NCBI GenBank assembly: GCA_026224825.1
Contig: JAMFRO010000088.1
Coordinates: 1 to 64,000 of the forward strand
From: a bacterium
Lineage (GTDB): Bacteria > Pseudomonadota > Alphaproteobacteria > Acetobacterales > Acetobacteraceae
Length of the DNA stretch: 64,000 nt
Direction of reading: 5' to 3'
Every line of letters begins with the position of its first letter. Position 1 is the first letter of the stretch. The position numbers were made by a program, and so were the translations under genes. Of this stretch, positions 1 to 8,684 are shown one piece after another. Under the pieces are notes generated by a model. That model saw nothing but the letters and a program-made list of their open reading frames with translations. It ran no database searches and was not told where the DNA came from.

Positions 1-126
1 GAAAGGGATGCCCTGCACGGGCTATCCAACTACGTGATCTCGAGGGCATCCCTTTCCAAGACCCGGGTGGGATCCAAGGGCCTTTCGGCCCTTGGCGGGT
101 CCAGGGCAGAGCCCTGGCCTTTTCCG
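1..126. repeat. Nested palindromic intergenic repeat, copy 1 (cut by window start)
   Basis: Three hairpins lie in a row: a 14-bp perfect stem pairing 1-14 with 43-56, a 9-bp stem pairing 74-82 with 87-95, and a 7-bp stem (101-107 with 111-117) followed by a T-run. The order and much of the sequence match the right half of the copies at 19022, 25308 and 43916. The left half lies outside the window. It sits just past the stop codon of the leftward dienelactone hydrolase gene and may end its transcription. Confidence 0.8.
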
Positions 127-156
127 TCCCCCAAGCACATTCCAAGCCCAAACCCC

Positions 157-858
157 TCACTCGAGGATTTCAGCGAGGAGTTCCGCAGTGCGGCCGTTGG
201 CGATGATAGCGGCGCGGGCGTCGTAGCTGATGCCGCCGGGGCGGGCGAAGGCGTGTTTGACGCCGGGGTAGATGAAGGCGTCGACCCATTCGTTTTCTTC
301 GAGCGCGTCGAGCACGGTTTCCTGCACGGAGGTGGGCACGTGTTCGTCGTTTTCGGCAATGTGCAGCATGAGGGGGGAGGCGATGTTGTCGAATTCGCCG
401 GTGAGGCTGTCGAGCATGACACCGTAGTAGGAGACATTGGCATCGGCGTCGGAGCGGGTTGCCATCATCACGGCGAGGCGGCCGCCGAGGCAGAAGCCCA
501 ATGTGGCGGCGAGGCCGTTGGCGCCGGGGAGTTTACGGGCGGCGGCGAGGGTGGTTTTCAGGTCTTCGATGGCGAGGTCCTGGTTGAGGCCCTGCATGAG
601 TTCGAAGGCTTTTTTCCATTCGGCTTCGGTTTTATCGGAGATGTTCACGCCGGCTTCCTGGCGCCAGAACAGGTCCGGGGCGATGGCGATGAAGCCCATA
701 TCGGCGAGGAGCTGGCCGGTTTCGCGCAAAGCATCGTTAACGCCGAAGATTTCCTGGATGAGGACGACGGCGCCGGCCGTGTCTTCGCCTTTGGGCGTCC
801 AGACGGTTGCGGTGAATTCACCGGTGCCGTCGGCGGCTTTCAGCTTGATGTCGTGCAT
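157..858 (-). CDS. Dienelactone hydrolase family protein
   Basis: This 233-residue alpha/beta hydrolase has the length and layout of the dienelactone hydrolase family, soluble enzymes that open lactone rings or cleave related esters. The nucleophile motif GFCLGG places Cys123 where this family uses cysteine instead of serine. Asp171 (in ENDEHVP) and His202 (in KHAFAR) complete a Cys-Asp-His triad, and Glu36 in QEIFG matches the family's helper glutamate. No chlorocatechol or other aromatic pathway genes are nearby, so the natural substrate is unknown. It is probably a single-gene unit, with the nested palindrome just downstream. The family call is firm; the substrate is not. Confidence 0.9.
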   Translation of the reverse strand: MHDIKLKAADGTGEFTATVWTPKGEDTAGAVVLIQEIFGVNDALRETGQLLADMGFIAIAPDLFWRQEAGVNISDKTEAEWKKAFELMQGLNQDLAIEDLKTTLAAARKLPGANGLAATLGFCLGGRLAVMMATRSDADANVSYYGVMLDSLTGEFDNIASPLMLHIAENDEHVPTSVQETVLDALEENEWVDAFIYPGVKHAFARPGGISYDARAAIIANGRTAELLAEILE

Positions 859-928
859 GGCGTTGCTCCCTTAAGTGCGTTCGGGGGCAAACTAGGGCGC
901 TTCCCTTGCCGGGGGAAGCGCCGCTTTG

Positions 929-2053
929 TTAAATGTAGTGTTCTTCCAGCGGGGCAAAGCCGTTGAAATTCTGGCTGGCGTAGCTGGTCACGTATGCCCC
1001 GGTGTCGTGGATCAGCACGCGGTCGCCGGATTGGAGGGACACGGGCAGGAAATATGGGGTTTTCTCATACATCACATCCACGCCGTCGCAGCTCGGGCCG
1101 GCCAGCACCACGGGGCCCACGGGACCACGGCCAGTGGCGGTGATGCGGTAGCGTATCGCCTCGCCCTCGGTTTCGGCCAGCCCGCCGTAGCGGCCGATGT
1201 CCAGATACACCCAGCGGCGCGGGTCCGCGGGGATGCGCTGGCACACGAGCACGGCTTCGGACACCACCACCCCGGCATCGCCGACCATGGCGCGGCCGGG
1301 CTCGATCAGCATGTCGGGGATGTCGTTGCCGAAATGCTTGATCATGGCGTCCATGATGACATTGCCGAAGTCATCGGCGTTGGGCACGTCGCGCTGGTAG
1401 CGGATGGGAAAGCCGCCGCCGAGATTGATCATCTTCAGCTCAACACCTTGGGCTTTGAGATCGGTGAAGATCATCGCGGCCTGGGCCACGGCGAGGGCGT
1501 AGGCCTCCGTGCCGGTCTGCTGGCTGCCGACATGGAAGGAGATGCCGTGCGCGATGAGGCCCATGCCGGGTGCGGAAAGCAGCAGGTCTTTGGCGCGCTC
1601 GGTGGTGGTGCCGAATTTCTTCGACAGCGGCCATTCAGCGCCCTCGTTCTTCACCTCGATGCGGCAGTACACTTTGGCGCCCGGCGCGTGGGCGGCGATC
1701 TTCGCCAGCTCCTCGGCGGAGTCAAAAGCATAGAGCGGCACGCCATGCGCGTGGGCGGCAGCAATGGCCGAGGGCTTCTTCACCGTGTTGCCAAAGGAGA
1801 TATGCTCGGCCTTGGCCCCGGCGGCGAGGCATTCCTCGATCTCCGGCAGGCTCGCGGCATCGAAGCACGAGCCGGCTTCGCTAAGCAGGCGCAGGATCGG
1901 CTGGGCCGGGTTGGCCTTTACGGCGTAGTAGATCGCCACGGAAGGCAACGCGCGGCGCATGGCGGCGTAGTTATCCGCCACACGGTCCAGATCCAGCACC
2001 AGGCACGGCGTTGCCGGCATGGTATCGATAAACGAAGAGACTTTGGGAGTCAT
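929..2053 (-). CDS. Ornithine/lysine decarboxylase, PLP fold type III
   Basis: This PLP enzyme of the alanine racemase/ornithine decarboxylase fold would decarboxylate ornithine (or lysine) to putrescine (or cadaverine) in the cytosol. Lys46 in YYAVKANP is the Schiff-base lysine, His174 stacks on the cofactor, EPGRAMV (251-257) binds phosphate, and Cys322 in GPSCDG is the C-terminal active-site cysteine of ODC. At 374 residues it is the short bacterial form, without a eukaryotic degradation tail. I place the start at the ATG at 2053 because GAGG and AGGA lie 3-9 bases upstream; the ATG at 2062 directly abuts its AGGA. Substrate choice between ornithine and lysine cannot be settled by eye. A polyamine-type transporter lies at 16.8-20.9 kb. 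Confidence 0.9.
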   Translation of the reverse strand: MTPKVSSFIDTMPATPCLVLDLDRVADNYAAMRRALPSVAIYYAVKANPAQPILRLLSEAGSCFDAASLPEIEECLAAGAKAEHISFGNTVKKPSAIAAAHAHGVPLYAFDSAEELAKIAAHAPGAKVYCRIEVKNEGAEWPLSKKFGTTTERAKDLLLSAPGMGLIAHGISFHVGSQQTGTEAYALAVAQAAMIFTDLKAQGVELKMINLGGGFPIRYQRDVPNADDFGNVIMDAMIKHFGNDIPDMLIEPGRAMVGDAGVVVSEAVLVCQRIPADPRRWVYLDIGRYGGLAETEGEAIRYRITATGRGPVGPVVLAGPSCDGVDVMYEKTPYFLPVSLQSGDRVLIHDTGAYVTSYASQNFNGFAPLEEHYI

Positions 2054-2359
2054 CGTCCTCATTCCTTTCTCAGACTGCCCGCCTGTTGAGGCGGCGGACA
2101 GGGGTTACAAAACGGTCCAACGAACCAGCCAACTTCCGGGGGTATGACCCCGGCTGTGCTGCCAGAACGCTTGACGCCGTTGCGTAACCGGAGAACCGGC
2201 AGAGGCACGTACGTTGCTGCGTGACGCGCCAAATAGGGCCATACCCCCTGGGGCGCAAGTGAAATTTTGCGAAATGGTTTCGTTGCCCGAGGTGAGCGAA
2301 TTGTCACCAATTGCAACTTGGCCTGCACAAGCTTCCAGACAGGGGTTATTGTAACAGCC
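2054..2359. promoter_or_regulatory. Divergent intergenic region, decarboxylase / response regulator
   Basis: About 300 bases separate the leftward decarboxylase from the rightward response regulator, so both promoters should lie here. I see no convincing open frame, no strong hairpin and no promoter box I would defend. The call rests on gene orientation alone. Confidence 0.35.
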
Positions 2360-3076
2360 ATGGAAACCATGCCGCATATCCTGATCGTTGATGACGACAG
2401 GGAAATCCGTGACCTGCTGGCCAAATTCCTGGAGCGTCAGCGCCTGCGTGTGAGCACGGCGCGCGATGCCAAGGAGGCACGGCGGGCCTTTGCCAATGGG
2501 CATTACCAGTTGGTGGTGCTCGACCTCATGCTGCCCGGCGAGAACGGGCTGGAGCTGGCGCGCTGGTTCCGCACCGAGGCGAATGTGCCGATCATCATGC
2601 TCACCGCCATGGCGGAGGAGACGGACCGGATCATCGGGCTGGAGCTGGGGGCGGATGATTATGTCACCAAGCCCTTCAACCCGCGTGAGCTGCTGGCGCG
2701 CATCCGTGCGGTGCTGCGCCGCACCGGCGACCCCGAGGAACGTGCCCCGGACCATGCCAAGAGCTATCATTTTTCCGGCTGGGTGCTGGAAACCGCGCGC
2801 CGCCGGCTGCTGGACCCGAGCGGGGTGGAGGTGGCGATTACCGGCGGCGAGTACGATTTGCTGATGGCGCTGCTGGACCGGCCCAACCGGGTGCTGACGC
2901 GCGACATGCTGCTGGATCTGCTGCGCGGCCGCCAGGCGGGGCCGTTCGACAGGGCCATCGACGTGGCGGTATCGCGCCTGCGGCGCAAGCTGGAGGATGA
3001 CGGGCGCAATGCGCAACTGATAAAGACGGTACGCGGCGGCGGCTATGTGCTGTCCACCCCTGTAGAGAGGCATTGA
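2360..3076 (+). CDS. OmpR-family response regulator
   Basis: The N-terminal receiver domain (about residues 5-120) carries the acidic pair in IVDDD, the phosphoacceptor Asp55 in VLDLM, and the conserved Lys in DDYVTKPF. The C-terminal half is a winged-helix OmpR/PhoB DNA-binding domain ending in TVRGGGYVLSTP, the usual wing. The histidine kinase follows after a 38-base gap, so the two form one two-component system, most like EnvZ/OmpR. An upstream extension of the frame to 2267 lacks family similarity. I start at the ATG at 2360 (METMPHIL); the ATG at 2369 is also possible. The genes it controls are unknown. Confidence 0.93.
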   Translation: METMPHILIVDDDREIRDLLAKFLERQRLRVSTARDAKEARRAFANGHYQLVVLDLMLPGENGLELARWFRTEANVPIIMLTAMAEETDRIIGLELGADDYVTKPFNPRELLARIRAVLRRTGDPEERAPDHAKSYHFSGWVLETARRRLLDPSGVEVAITGGEYDLLMALLDRPNRVLTRDMLLDLLRGRQAGPFDRAIDVAVSRLRRKLEDDGRNAQLIKTVRGGGYVLSTPVERH

Positions 3077-3114
3077 CCATGTGCGCGCCCGCTTGAGCAG
3101 ATCATGAGCTTGTT

Positions 3115-4650
3115 ATGAGCTTTTCGCTCCTGCCCAGGAGCCTGGCGCGCCGTACCATATTGATTTTGCTTGTTGGTTTCGCGCTCATCCAGGGGCTGGG
3201 CCTGATTATCCATACGCTCAACCAGGTGAAACTGGGGCGGCTGGAGGAGGAGCAGGAGCTCGCCGTGCGGGCGGTGATCATCTACCGGCATATCGCTCTG
3301 GCCGCCCCGCAGGACCGGCCGGCGTTGATGGCCAGGGAACCGCTGCCCAAGGGCGATACGGCGACGCTCTCGATGAGCCCGCCGCTCGAAGGCACCTATC
3401 CGATGCCGATGCCGGCGCGCGAGCAGGTGCGGGCCGGGATTTACGCCTATGGCATACCGGCCAATATCCGCCCGCATGGCGTGCTGCTGCGCGCCATCGG
3501 CGAGCCGACGCGCTATATCATCAGCTTCGGCCTGCCGGATCCTTTGTTCTTCCCCGGTAATCTGCCGCTACCGCCGGAGCTGGGCGGGGCACCTTTTGGC
3601 GATGGCGGCGGCTGGCCCGGCGGCGGCCCCCCGTCGCATGGTCACGGCCCCGGCGGCCCGTTCAACCCCGCCTCGCCTTTTGACGGCGGGCTGCCGGGCG
3701 GCATCTTCCCGCCGCCCGATGCGATGATGCAGCCGGTGTACTGGCTCACCATCTGCTCCACTTTGCCCCCGGTCCTGCCCTGGCGCTCGCCGGGCTTCGC
3801 CACCGCCTTCATCGTGATGACGCTGCTGGGCGCGATCATGATCACCTGGGCGGTGCGCAAGCTGCTGGTGCCGGTGAAGACTTTGGCCGCCGCGGCCGAG
3901 GCGCTGGGGCGCGATGTCGCCAACGCCCGGCCTTTGCCAGAGACCGGGCCGCTGGAGATCGTCACCGCGGCGATCGCCTTCAACACCATGGCGGCCAGGG
4001 TGCGGCGCTTCGTGGAGGACCGCACCTTCCTGCTCACCGCCATCGGGCACGACCTGCGCACGCCGATCACACGGCTGAAATTGCGCGCCGAATATATGGA
4101 GGATGACGAGCAGCGCGCGAAAATGCTGGCGGATCTCGATGAGATGGAGGCGATGGTGGCCGCCACGCTGGTATTCGGGCGCGATGCCGCCACCACCGAG
4201 GCGGTGGTGAAACTCGATCTCGCCAGCCTGCTGCGCACGATTTTGGATGACGCCGCCGATGGCGACCCCGAGCATGCCGATGCGCTGCTCTATACCGGGC
4301 CAGAGCATCTGCCGGTGCTGGCGCGGCCTCTGGCGCTGAAGCGGGCCATAGCGAACCTGGTGGGCAATGCGCTGAAATATGGTGAGGCGGCGGCGGTAAC
4401 CCTGTTCGCGCCGGTGCGCGGCGTGGTGCGGATTGAGGTTGAGGACCAGGGGCCGGGCATACCGGAGGAGGATATGGAGCGCGTGTTCGAGCCATTCCAC
4501 CGGCTGGAGAACAGCCGCAACCGCGAGACCGGCGGCTCCGGCCTCGGCCTCTCCATCGCCCGTAATATTTTGCGCGCGCATGGCGGGGATATAGCGCTCA
4601 TCAACCGGCCGGGCGGCGGATTGCGCGTGGCGGTGACGCTGCCAGTCTAA
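3115..4650 (+). CDS. Sensor histidine kinase, EnvZ-like
   Basis: This 511-residue inner-membrane kinase has a first membrane helix at about 14-34, a periplasmic region, a second helix at about 228-246, a HAMP linker, a HisKA dimerisation helix with phosphoacceptor His312 in GHDLRTP, and a HATPase domain with N (NLVGNALKY), G1 (DQGPGIP) and G2 (GGSGLGLSI) boxes. It should phosphorylate the regulator encoded immediately upstream. The periplasmic domain has an unusual stretch (about 158-205) almost entirely of Gly, Pro and His, containing GGGWPGGGPPSHGHGPGG. Such a flexible, His-containing loop could bind metal or be a plain spacer. The stop codon lies inside a short tandem repeat. Confidence 0.93.
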   Translation: MSFSLLPRSLARRTILILLVGFALIQGLGLIIHTLNQVKLGRLEEEQELAVRAVIIYRHIALAAPQDRPALMAREPLPKGDTATLSMSPPLEGTYPMPMPAREQVRAGIYAYGIPANIRPHGVLLRAIGEPTRYIISFGLPDPLFFPGNLPLPPELGGAPFGDGGGWPGGGPPSHGHGPGGPFNPASPFDGGLPGGIFPPPDAMMQPVYWLTICSTLPPVLPWRSPGFATAFIVMTLLGAIMITWAVRKLLVPVKTLAAAAEALGRDVANARPLPETGPLEIVTAAIAFNTMAARVRRFVEDRTFLLTAIGHDLRTPITRLKLRAEYMEDDEQRAKMLADLDEMEAMVAATLVFGRDAATTEAVVKLDLASLLRTILDDAADGDPEHADALLYTGPEHLPVLARPLALKRAIANLVGNALKYGEAAAVTLFAPVRGVVRIEVEDQGPGIPEEDMERVFEPFHRLENSRNRETGGSGLGLSIARNILRAHGGDIALINRPGGGLRVAVTLPV

Positions 4651-4688
4651 GTTTGGGCCAGTCTAAGTCTGGGCCAGTCTAAGTTTGG
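4641..4688. repeat. 16-bp tandem repeat, 3 copies, containing the kinase stop codon
   Basis: The unit GCCAGTCTAAGTTTGG occurs three times head to tail (4641-4656, 4657-4672, 4673-4688), with one T-to-C change in the middle copy. The first unit contains the TAA stop of the histidine kinase. Confidence 0.9.
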
Positions 4689-4799
4689 GCGGTATGATTT
4701 TCCCGTAAGTCAACTCTTCGTGTACTGCATTAACTGGCCGTTCAACGCGCTCCCATATTCACCTACAACCACAACCGGTTTGGGATTGAGAGTAGGGTC

Positions 4800-5435
4800 A
4801 TGCTGGACGCGCCGTTGGGATTCTCGCTGGGGGAAGGGCTTGATCTGGCCCGCAGCCTGCCGCGGCCGTTAATCGGTATCGACGGCCTGCCCTGCGCCGG
4901 CAAGACCACTTTGGCGTTCCGCCTGCGCGAGATCTATGGGTTTGAGATTCTCCAGGTGGATGAGTTCCTGCGCCCCGAAGCGGATTGGCCAAGCCGCCGG
5001 CCGGGATTTCCCTTCCCGTATCTGCGTTACGACGAATTTCTGCAGGCGGTGATTTCGCTGGCCGAGACAGGTGAATGTGAATACGCACCCTTCGATTGGG
5101 GCACGCTCGCCGTCTCCACGGTCAGGCGTAAGATTACGACCCAGCGCCCGGTGATCGTGGAAGGTATTTCCGCGCTGGTGCCGCTGCTGACGCGGTATTA
5201 CGGATTAAAGATATTTGTGCGCAGCGAGCGCGAGAGCGTGCTGGATGTGGCGCAAGCGCGCAGCCTGGGCATCTGGGCGCAGGAATGGCGCAAAATTTTT
5301 CTCCCCAGCGCCGATATGTACATGACCACAGCGCCCGAGGCGCGGGCCGATATGGTGGTGCCAGGGCGCGGTGCTTCCGCTGAAAAATTCAGCAAATTTT
5401 CAATCAACGCCAAGCCGCAACGCCAAGCCGCCTAG
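4800..5435 (+). CDS. Uridine kinase-like P-loop kinase
   Basis: A 211-residue P-loop protein with a Walker A motif GLPCAGKTT at about residues 29-37, an acidic LQVDEF motif where uridine kinases bind substrate, and VEGISAL at about 120-126, the strand and loop typical of the uridine kinase/phosphoribulokinase superfamily. It probably phosphorylates a small molecule, but the substrate is not readable from the sequence. The ATG at 4800 is the natural start. It stands alone between the two-component genes and the convergent ABC-F gene. Confidence 0.75.
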   Translation: MLDAPLGFSLGEGLDLARSLPRPLIGIDGLPCAGKTTLAFRLREIYGFEILQVDEFLRPEADWPSRRPGFPFPYLRYDEFLQAVISLAETGECEYAPFDWGTLAVSTVRRKITTQRPVIVEGISALVPLLTRYYGLKIFVRSERESVLDVAQARSLGIWAQEWRKIFLPSADMYMTTAPEARADMVVPGRGASAEKFSKFSINAKPQRQAA

Positions 5436-5461
5436 ACCCTGGCCGTCCCACCCCGCCCCCT

Positions 5462-5537
5462 CGTCATCCCCGCGCAAGCGGGGATATTCTCTCCCGCTAC
5501 GGGCGCGAAGAGTTTCCCGCTTGCGCGGGAATGACGG
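5462..5537. repeat. REP-like palindrome, CGTCAT...ATGACG type
   Basis: Two GC-rich hairpins built on CCCCGCGCAAGCGGGG-like sequence face each other inside an outer CGTCAT/ATGACG inverted repeat. The same design recurs at 46960-47037. This is a common proteobacterial extragenic palindrome; it lies between convergent genes and may stabilise or end transcripts. Confidence 0.85.
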
Positions 5538-5585
5538 CGGGCGAGAGCGCAGGCCCGATACGAACGGGTTTAGTTAATTTAAACA

Positions 5586-5611
5586 ACAAAAAGTTTGAAC
5601 ATTGTTCAAAC
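5586..5611 (-). terminator. Terminator of the ABC-F gene
   Basis: Read leftward just after the ABC-F stop, an 8-bp perfect stem (GTTTGAAC/GTTCAAAC, 5593-5611) with a 3-base loop is followed by a T-run. The stem is AT-rich, so strength is uncertain, but position and shape fit an intrinsic terminator. Confidence 0.65.
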
Positions 5612-5618
5612 AACTGCC

Positions 5619-7487
5619 TCACCCCGCCGCTTCCTCCAACGCCTCATGCGCCTCCAGCCAGGCCAGCTCGGCACTCTCGATGTCCCGTTTGATGCCGGCC
5701 AGGCGCTGCGTGGCCTTGGTCAGCTCGGCGGCCTTGCCTGGCGTGTAGAGGTCTGTGCCGGCGAGTTTGGCCTCGATGCTCAGCTTCTCAGCCGTGAGTT
5801 TCGCCAGCGCCTGTTCCGCGGTTTTGGCTGCCTGGCGCAGGGGGGCGAGTTTGGCGCGCGCTTCCTGGCGGGCGGCTTTGTCGTTCTTGCGCTCGGCGGC
5901 GTTGCGCGGCGGGCCGGCGCTGCGTTCGGTGATGCTGGCGGCATAGGCGGCGAGGTCGCCTTCGAACGGCTCAACCTTGCCGTTCGCCACCAGCAGCAGG
6001 CGGTCGGCCACGAGATCGACCAGGTAGGGATCATGGCTGATCAGCACCACGGCCCCCTCAAACGCGGTCAGCGCCTTCACCAGCGCGTCGCGGGCGTCGA
6101 TGTCGAGATGGTTGGTGGGCTCGTCCAGGATCAGCAGATGCGGTGAGTCGCGTGTGCACAGAGCCAGCAGCAGCCGGGCTTTTTCGCCGCCGGACATGGC
6201 GCCGACTTTGGTATTCACCCGGTCGGCATCGAGCCCGAAGCGCGCGGCCTGGGCGCGGAGCTGCGGCGGGGTGGCTTTGGGCAAAGCGCGGGCGAGATGG
6301 TCGTAAGGCGTGTCCGTCAGCACAAGATCGTCTTCCTGATGCTGGGCGAAATAGCCGATACGCAGGCCTTTTACGCGGAACTCGCGGCCGCGCAGGGAGG
6401 GCAGGCGGCCGGACAGCAGCTTGGCCAAAGTGGATTTGCCGTTGCCGTTCTGGCCCAGCAGCGCGATGCGGTCTTCCATGTCTATACGCAGCGAAACAGC
6501 GGAGAGCACGGGCTTGCCGTCATAGCCGATATCGACATTATCGAGCTGCAGCATGGGCGGCGGCAGGTCTTCAGGGCTGGGAAAGGAGAACACCGTGGCG
6601 CGGTCCTCCACCACGGATTCAATTTGCGGCATCCGCTCCAGCGCCTTGATGCGGCTTTGCGCCTGGCGCGCCTTGCTGGCCTTGGCGCGGAAACGGTCCA
6701 CGAAACTCTGCATATGCGCCCGCTGGTCCGCGGCTTTTTCCGCCACGCGGGCCTGCTGCAAGGCGCGCTCGGTTTTGATGCGGACGAATTCGGCGAAGCC
6801 GCCGGGGGTGAGTGTGAGTTTCCCCCCGTCCAGATGCACGATGGCTTCCACCGCGCGGTCCAGGAGCTGGCGGTCGTGGCTGACGAGCAATATGGCGCCG
6901 GGGAATTTGGCGAGATACCCCTCCAGCCAGAGCGTGGCTTCGAGGTCCAGATGGTTGGTGGGTTCGTCCAGCAGCAGCAGGTCCGGGGTGGAAAACAGCA
7001 CCGCGGCCAGGGCCACGCGCATGCGCCAGCCGCCGGAATAGCTGCTCATGGGCCGGGCCTGCCAGTCCTCATTAAAGCCGAGCCCGGCCAGAATGGCGGC
7101 GGCGCGCGAGGGGGCGGCATCGGCCTGGATGGTCATCAGCCGGTCGTGAATCTCCGCTAAATCTTCATGCGGGGTGTCGGGGCTGTCGGCGGCGGCGAGC
7201 AGGCTGGCGCGCTCTATATCGGCGGCCAGCACCACATCCAGCGGGGTGATCGGCCCGGCTGGGGCCTCCTGCGCCACATAGCCCAGGCGGACACGCTGGC
7301 CAAAGCGGATGGAACCGCCATCCGGGTGCAGGGAACCGGCGATTAATTTGAGCAAAGTAGACTTGCCGGCACCGTTGCGGCCGATCAGCCCGATGCGCCG
7401 CCCCTCATCCACCATCAGGCTGGCGTGCTCCAGTAATGGCCGGCCGGCGATGCTGAAGGACAGGTCATCTATATTCAAAACGCTCAT
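5619..7487 (-). CDS. ABC-F family ATPase (Uup/YheS type)
   Basis: This 622-residue soluble protein has two ABC ATPase domains in one chain and no membrane segment, the hallmark of ABC-F factors that act on the ribosome. Walker A motifs are GRNGAGKST (near residue 37) and GQNGNGKST (near 345); signature motifs are SYSGGWRMR and AMSGGEKAR; Walker B motifs are LLLLDEPTNHLD and LLILDEPTNHLD. A charged linker sits between the domains, and an alanine/lysine-rich coiled coil of about 90 residues forms the C terminus, as in Uup and YheS. The exact subfamily is uncertain. It is transcribed divergently from ndk. Confidence 0.92.
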   Translation of the reverse strand: MSVLNIDDLSFSIAGRPLLEHASLMVDEGRRIGLIGRNGAGKSTLLKLIAGSLHPDGGSIRFGQRVRLGYVAQEAPAGPITPLDVVLAADIERASLLAAADSPDTPHEDLAEIHDRLMTIQADAAPSRAAAILAGLGFNEDWQARPMSSYSGGWRMRVALAAVLFSTPDLLLLDEPTNHLDLEATLWLEGYLAKFPGAILLVSHDRQLLDRAVEAIVHLDGGKLTLTPGGFAEFVRIKTERALQQARVAEKAADQRAHMQSFVDRFRAKASKARQAQSRIKALERMPQIESVVEDRATVFSFPSPEDLPPPMLQLDNVDIGYDGKPVLSAVSLRIDMEDRIALLGQNGNGKSTLAKLLSGRLPSLRGREFRVKGLRIGYFAQHQEDDLVLTDTPYDHLARALPKATPPQLRAQAARFGLDADRVNTKVGAMSGGEKARLLLALCTRDSPHLLILDEPTNHLDIDARDALVKALTAFEGAVVLISHDPYLVDLVADRLLLVANGKVEPFEGDLAAYAASITERSAGPPRNAAERKNDKAARQEARAKLAPLRQAAKTAEQALAKLTAEKLSIEAKLAGTDLYTPGKAAELTKATQRLAGIKRDIESAELAWLEAHEALEEAAG

Positions 7488-7578
7488 GCGGGAGGCTGTA
7501 CCTTGCCCGGTAGGGCTTGCCCAGCCTGCATTGCCCCGCTATTGGCGCCGCAACATTCACTTATAGGGTTTTTATCAC

Positions 7579-8001
7579 ATGGCCACCGAACGCACCCTCT
7601 CCATCATCAAGCCCGATGCCACGCGCCGTAACCTCACCGGCAAGATCAACGCCAAATTCGAGGAAGCCGGGCTGACCATCGTGGCCACCAAGCGCCTGCA
7701 ACTCACCCAGGCCCAGGCCGAGGGCTTCTACGCCGAGCACTCCCACCGCCCCTTTTTCGGCGATTTGGTGAGCTTCATGATCTCCGGCCCGGTCGTGGCC
7801 CAGGTACTGGCCGGCGAGAACGCCATCCAGAAAAACCGCGACATCATGGGCGCCACCAACCCCGCCAATGCCGAGGCGGGCACCATCCGCAAGGAATTCG
7901 CTGAGTCGATCGAAGCCAACTCCGTGCATGGGTCCGATGGCGTGGACGCCGCCGCCCGTGAGATCAGCTTCTTCTTCGCTGGTATTGAGATCGTAGCCTA
8001 A
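7579..8001 (+). CDS. ndk: Nucleoside diphosphate kinase
   Basis: A 140-residue enzyme of exactly family length that moves the gamma phosphate from ATP to nucleoside diphosphates. It opens with [11 protein letters not shown], the conserved first strand, and has the catalytic histidine at residue 117 in SVHGSD, which is phosphorylated during the reaction. It is divergent from the ABC-F gene and convergent with the antitoxin gene downstream. Confidence 0.98.
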   Translation: MATERTLSIIKPDATRRNLTGKINAKFEEAGLTIVATKRLQLTQAQAEGFYAEHSHRPFFGDLVSFMISGPVVAQVLAGENAIQKNRDIMGATNPANAEAGTIRKEFAESIEANSVHGSDGVDAAAREISFFFAGIEIVA

Positions 8002-8009
8002 AAGGCTCC

Positions 8010-8038
8010 GCCGGACAGGGGTTTTGCTCCTGGCCGGC
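8010..8038. terminator. Hairpin between convergent ndk and higA
   Basis: GCCGGACAGG at 8010-8019 can pair with CCTGGCCGGC at 8029-8038, with one mismatch and a T-rich loop. It fills the gap between the two stop codons and could end transcription from both sides, though no long T-run follows. Confidence 0.5.
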
Positions 8039-8323
8039 TCAGCATTCCAGCCGCTCCACCTTCGGCGCTGGCAAGGCGATTGCGGCTTGTGCCAGCTCAT
8101 AATTGGTCTGTAGATTCAGCCAGAACCGTGCCGTGCTGGCCCCCGCCAGCTCCAACCGCCGCGCCAGATCCACGCTGATGCCCGCTCTTTCATTGAGCAG
8201 GCGTGAGAGCGTTACGCGGCTGACGCCAAGTTTTCCCGCGGCCTCGGTCACGCTCAGTTCGAGCGGCTCGAACACCAATTCCCGCAGCATCGCACCAGGG
8301 TGCGCATGGTTGGTTCTGGGCAT
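8039..8323 (-). CDS. higA: HigA-type antitoxin, XRE helix-turn-helix
   Basis: This 94-residue protein begins MPRTNHAHPG and contains a helix-turn-helix (about residues 25-50, with LGVSRVTLSRLLNERAGIS) typical of HigA antitoxins, which neutralise HigB and repress their own operon. I start at the ATG at 8323, 11 bases after the toxin stop; the longer frame to 8425 runs into the toxin gene. Toxin-first order is the normal, unusual-looking arrangement for higBA. The palindrome upstream of the toxin gene is the likely operator. Confidence 0.92.
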   Translation of the reverse strand: MPRTNHAHPGAMLRELVFEPLELSVTEAAGKLGVSRVTLSRLLNERAGISVDLARRLELAGASTARFWLNLQTNYELAQAAIALPAPKVERLEC

Positions 8324-8334
8324 TGCAGTCTCCC

Positions 8335-8613
8335 TCAATGATAATCCTGGTAATCCACCAGCTCGACATCCGAGCCGATGAAGCGAAACGTGATCCGCCA
8401 GTTGCCGTTGACCCAGACGGACCAATGCCCGGCCAGCTCGCCTTTCAACTGACGCAGCCGCAAGGCGGGAAGATTGAGTTCCGCCGGTATCTGGGCGGCA
8501 TCCAGAGCATCGAGAATCATCCCCAGCTTGCGCGCATGGGCAGGCTGAATCCCGCGCTTGGAATCAGCCCGGAAAAACGCCTCCAGCCCTTTGTGACGAA
8601 AACCCACGATCAT
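8335..8613 (-). CDS. higB: HigB/RelE-type toxin
   Basis: A 92-residue RelE-superfamily mRNA interferase. The sequence matches the HigB subgroup: an early FRHKGLEAFF strand-helix, a basic core (LRLRQLKGELAGHWSV), then NWRITFRF and the C-terminal VELVDYQDYH ending common in this family. HigB toxins cut mRNA in the ribosomal A site. The partner antitoxin is encoded 11 bases downstream, so the pair is complete and probably functional. No mobile-element genes flank it. Confidence 0.92.
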   Translation of the reverse strand: MIVGFRHKGLEAFFRADSKRGIQPAHARKLGMILDALDAAQIPAELNLPALRLRQLKGELAGHWSVWVNGNWRITFRFIGSDVELVDYQDYH

Positions 8614-8636
8614 GCTGGAACTCTAGGCTTTGACTG

Positions 8637-8662
8637 TATCGTGTATATATACACGATACAAA
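8637..8662. promoter_or_regulatory. 26-bp perfect palindrome, likely HigA operator
   Basis: TGTATCGTGTATA at 8637-8649 is followed immediately by its exact reverse complement. It lies about 24 bases before the toxin start, in an AT-rich patch inside GC-rich DNA, where a promoter is expected. Autoregulation by a dimeric HigA is the obvious reading. Confidence 0.85.
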
Positions 8663-8684
8663 TTATGTGGTCAAGATTGACGGC

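Noticed and set aside
34..966. 310-residue plus-strand frame
   Set aside because: It lies opposite the dienelactone hydrolase and has the Gly/Val/Glu-rich make-up of a reverse-strand shadow.
926..2089. 387-residue plus-strand frame
   Set aside because: It mirrors the decarboxylase on the other strand, which has clear catalytic motifs.
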